Made by a program: the position numbers and the translations under genes. A stretch of 13,409 nucleotides of DNA, from the NCBI GenBank assembly GCA_945877525.1, contig CAMDVP010000058.1, positions 1-13,409 on the forward strand. The letters are read 5' to 3'. This DNA is from an uncultured Clostridia bacterium (GTDB lineage Bacteria > Bacillota > Clostridia > Christensenellales > Aristaeellaceae). The notes under the pieces are model-generated. The model saw only the letters and a list, made by a program, of their open reading frames with translations, had not been told where the DNA came from and ran no database searches. Shown here in pieces: positions 12,683 through 13,409 of the stretch; positions within the stretch are counted from its first letter, which is position 1; every line of letters starts with the position of its first letter.

Positions 12683-13012
12683 TTATTCCTCCTTGCTGTG
12701 ATCTTCGTCGGCGGACGGATGCTCCCGCGCCCATTCCACGGAATCAATGGCGTCCTTCAGGATATGCAGCTGGGCAGGCGTCATATTGCACAGACTGTTC
12801 AGCCAAGCATCCACATCCTGAGCGTCCATCGTTTCCACAGACGCTTCCTGGTCATGACGCAGCATTTCGTTCCGAATGCCGCTACGCTCCACCACGCCTT
12901 CGCCCTTTTGAATCAAATCATGAATCAGCCCATTGCTTTCTTCCCGTGCCAGCGCGGCAGCTCCGATGCCAGCCAGGATCATTTTCTTCATTCTGCGTTC
13001 CATACGTTCCAT
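12683..13012 (-). CDS. Small phasin-like helical protein
   Basis: A 109-residue protein starting MERMERRMKKMILAGIGAAA, with a short hydrophobic stretch (about 11-22) followed by LAREESNGLIHDLIQKGEGV and an acidic tail. The arrangement resembles short phasin-family/poly(hydroxyalkanoate) granule-associated-like proteins seen in Firmicutes, which have a KxLLAGIGAxALTxEKAxxLxxELVKRG-like N-terminus; no polyester synthase is in the window, so granule binding is not implied. The ATG at 13012 is supported by AAAGGAG 7 nt upstream; a further upstream ATG (13048) lacks one. It lies 7 nt before the UbiB-like gene, and its last codons contain that gene's ribosome binding site, so the two form a coupled pair. 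Family assignment is moderate. Confidence 0.75.
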   Translation of the reverse strand: MERMERRMKKMILAGIGAAALAREESNGLIHDLIQKGEGVVERSGIRNEMLRHDQEASVETMDAQDVDAWLNSLCNMTPAQLHILKDAIDSVEWAREHPSADEDHSKEE

Positions 13013-13056
13013 ACTTTTTCTCCTTTCCAAACAGATGTTGGGAATCAATACGTTTG

Positions 13057-13062
13057 ATTATA
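13057..13062 (-). promoter_or_regulatory. Possible -10 box for the phasin-ubiB pair
   Basis: TATAAT stands on the minus strand about 45 nt before the phasin-like start. The best -35 candidate (TTGCTC) is 19 nt upstream and poor, so the promoter is plausible but weak. Confidence 0.45.
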
Positions 13063-13353
13063 TAAGCAGTTACAGCACAAAGAGCAATAAACAAAGCGCT
13101 GAATTTGTCAGTGAATACATGATTCAAAAATGAACAACTGATAAAATCCTTACAATTTGCCTGTTTTGTAAGTTGATCATCCTGCTCGGATTTCGTATTG
13201 TAAGGCTGGATGATTCTTGCGCTATTTCTCCGATCTGGATGTATCCCCTCTCCAGATTGGCGAAATATCCATATAGGGGATGTCGACGGTTTATTTAATT
13301 CTTTAACAATACCGCCTTTTCCATCGGCATCCCCGCTTTTGTTGGACATTATG
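13063..13353. other. Intergenic stretch upstream of the phasin-ubiB pair
   Basis: AT-richer than the flanking genes. The minus-strand ORF crossing it has no ribosome binding site at its start and reads out of frame into the phasin-like gene, so I do not count it. The only structure seen is the inverted repeat at 13224-13266. Confidence 0.5.
13224..13266. repeat. Imperfect 16-bp inverted repeat
   Basis: ATTTCTCCGATCTGGA (13224-13239) and TCCAGATTGGCGAAAT (13251-13266) are complementary at 14 of 16 positions around an 11-nt loop. No T-run follows on either side, so it is not a standard terminator. It may be an operator, an RNA hairpin or an end of a mobile element. Confidence 0.6.
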
Positions 13354-13409
13354 TTAGAGCGCTTTTAGCAGCGCCGTGTCGCTGGGGAATACGCTGCGCT
13401 GACTGTTCA
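13354..13409 (-). pseudogene. 3' remnant of an IS256/Mutator-family transposase
   Basis: The minus-strand frame entering from the right edge reads NSQRSVFPSDTALLKAL and then TAA. FPSD followed by LLKAL is a C-terminal hallmark of IS256-family DDE transposases, which normally continue YLAxxxATKKW and about 25-30 further residues. Here a stop codon falls exactly where the Tyr codon is expected and the following DNA does not resume the protein, so the copy is truncated or decayed at its 3' end. Most of the gene lies outside the window, so whether the rest is intact is unknown. Confidence 0.7.

Noticed and set aside
12918..13349. A 143-codon minus-strand ORF
   Set aside because: It overlaps the phasin-like gene in another frame, lacks a ribosome binding site, and the part outside the gene has no recognisable domain. 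A single hydrophobic stretch is explained by AT-rich DNA.

Overview
The window looks like chromosomal DNA of an anaerobic Gram-positive bacterium of the Clostridia, probably gut-associated. The reasons are AGGAGG-type ribosome binding sites, GTG/TTG starts, consensus TTGACA-17-TATAAT promoters, a single-chain glycyl-tRNA synthetase, and protein families typical of that group (YhgE-like repeats with an MMPL transporter, PF06541 membrane protein). No rRNA, tRNA or CRISPR array was seen. Assignment below class level is not possible from the sequence alone.

Layout. (1) 1-121, minus strand: the first 40 codons of glycyl-tRNA synthetase with its own promoter. (2) 122-956: a gene-poor stretch holding a strong minus-strand promoter and a downstream terminator with no convincing ORF between them, so a candidate small RNA or the relic of a mobile element. 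(3) 957-9447, minus strand: six genes in transcription order, namely an MMPL/RND-family exporter, a secreted YhgE-like heptad-repeat protein, a TetR regulator, an AMP-forming acyl ligase, a stand-alone acyl carrier protein and an oleate hydratase. (4) 9448-9641: a divergent control region with overlapping face-to-face promoters and a cluster of inverted repeats. (5) 9642-11059, plus strand: a second TetR regulator and a PF06541 membrane protein, ending in a terminator. (6) 11107-13012, minus strand: a phasin-like small protein followed by an ABC1/UbiB-family kinase-like protein. (7) 13013-13409: intergenic DNA with an inverted repeat, then the truncated 3' end of an IS256-family transposase.

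The centre of interest is region 3. Oleate hydratase converts unsaturated fatty acids to 10-hydroxy fatty acids. An AMP ligase and a 75-residue carrier protein with an intact phosphopantetheine serine are tightly linked upstream of it, and the same gene run begins with a lipid-type exporter and its probable envelope partner. My inference is a small, TetR-controlled system that senses host or dietary unsaturated fatty acids, hydrates and/or activates them onto a dedicated carrier, and moves the product or other envelope lipids outward. The individual families are well established. Their joint function, and single transcription across the tetR-ligase gap, which contains a terminator-like hairpin, are not proven by the sequence.
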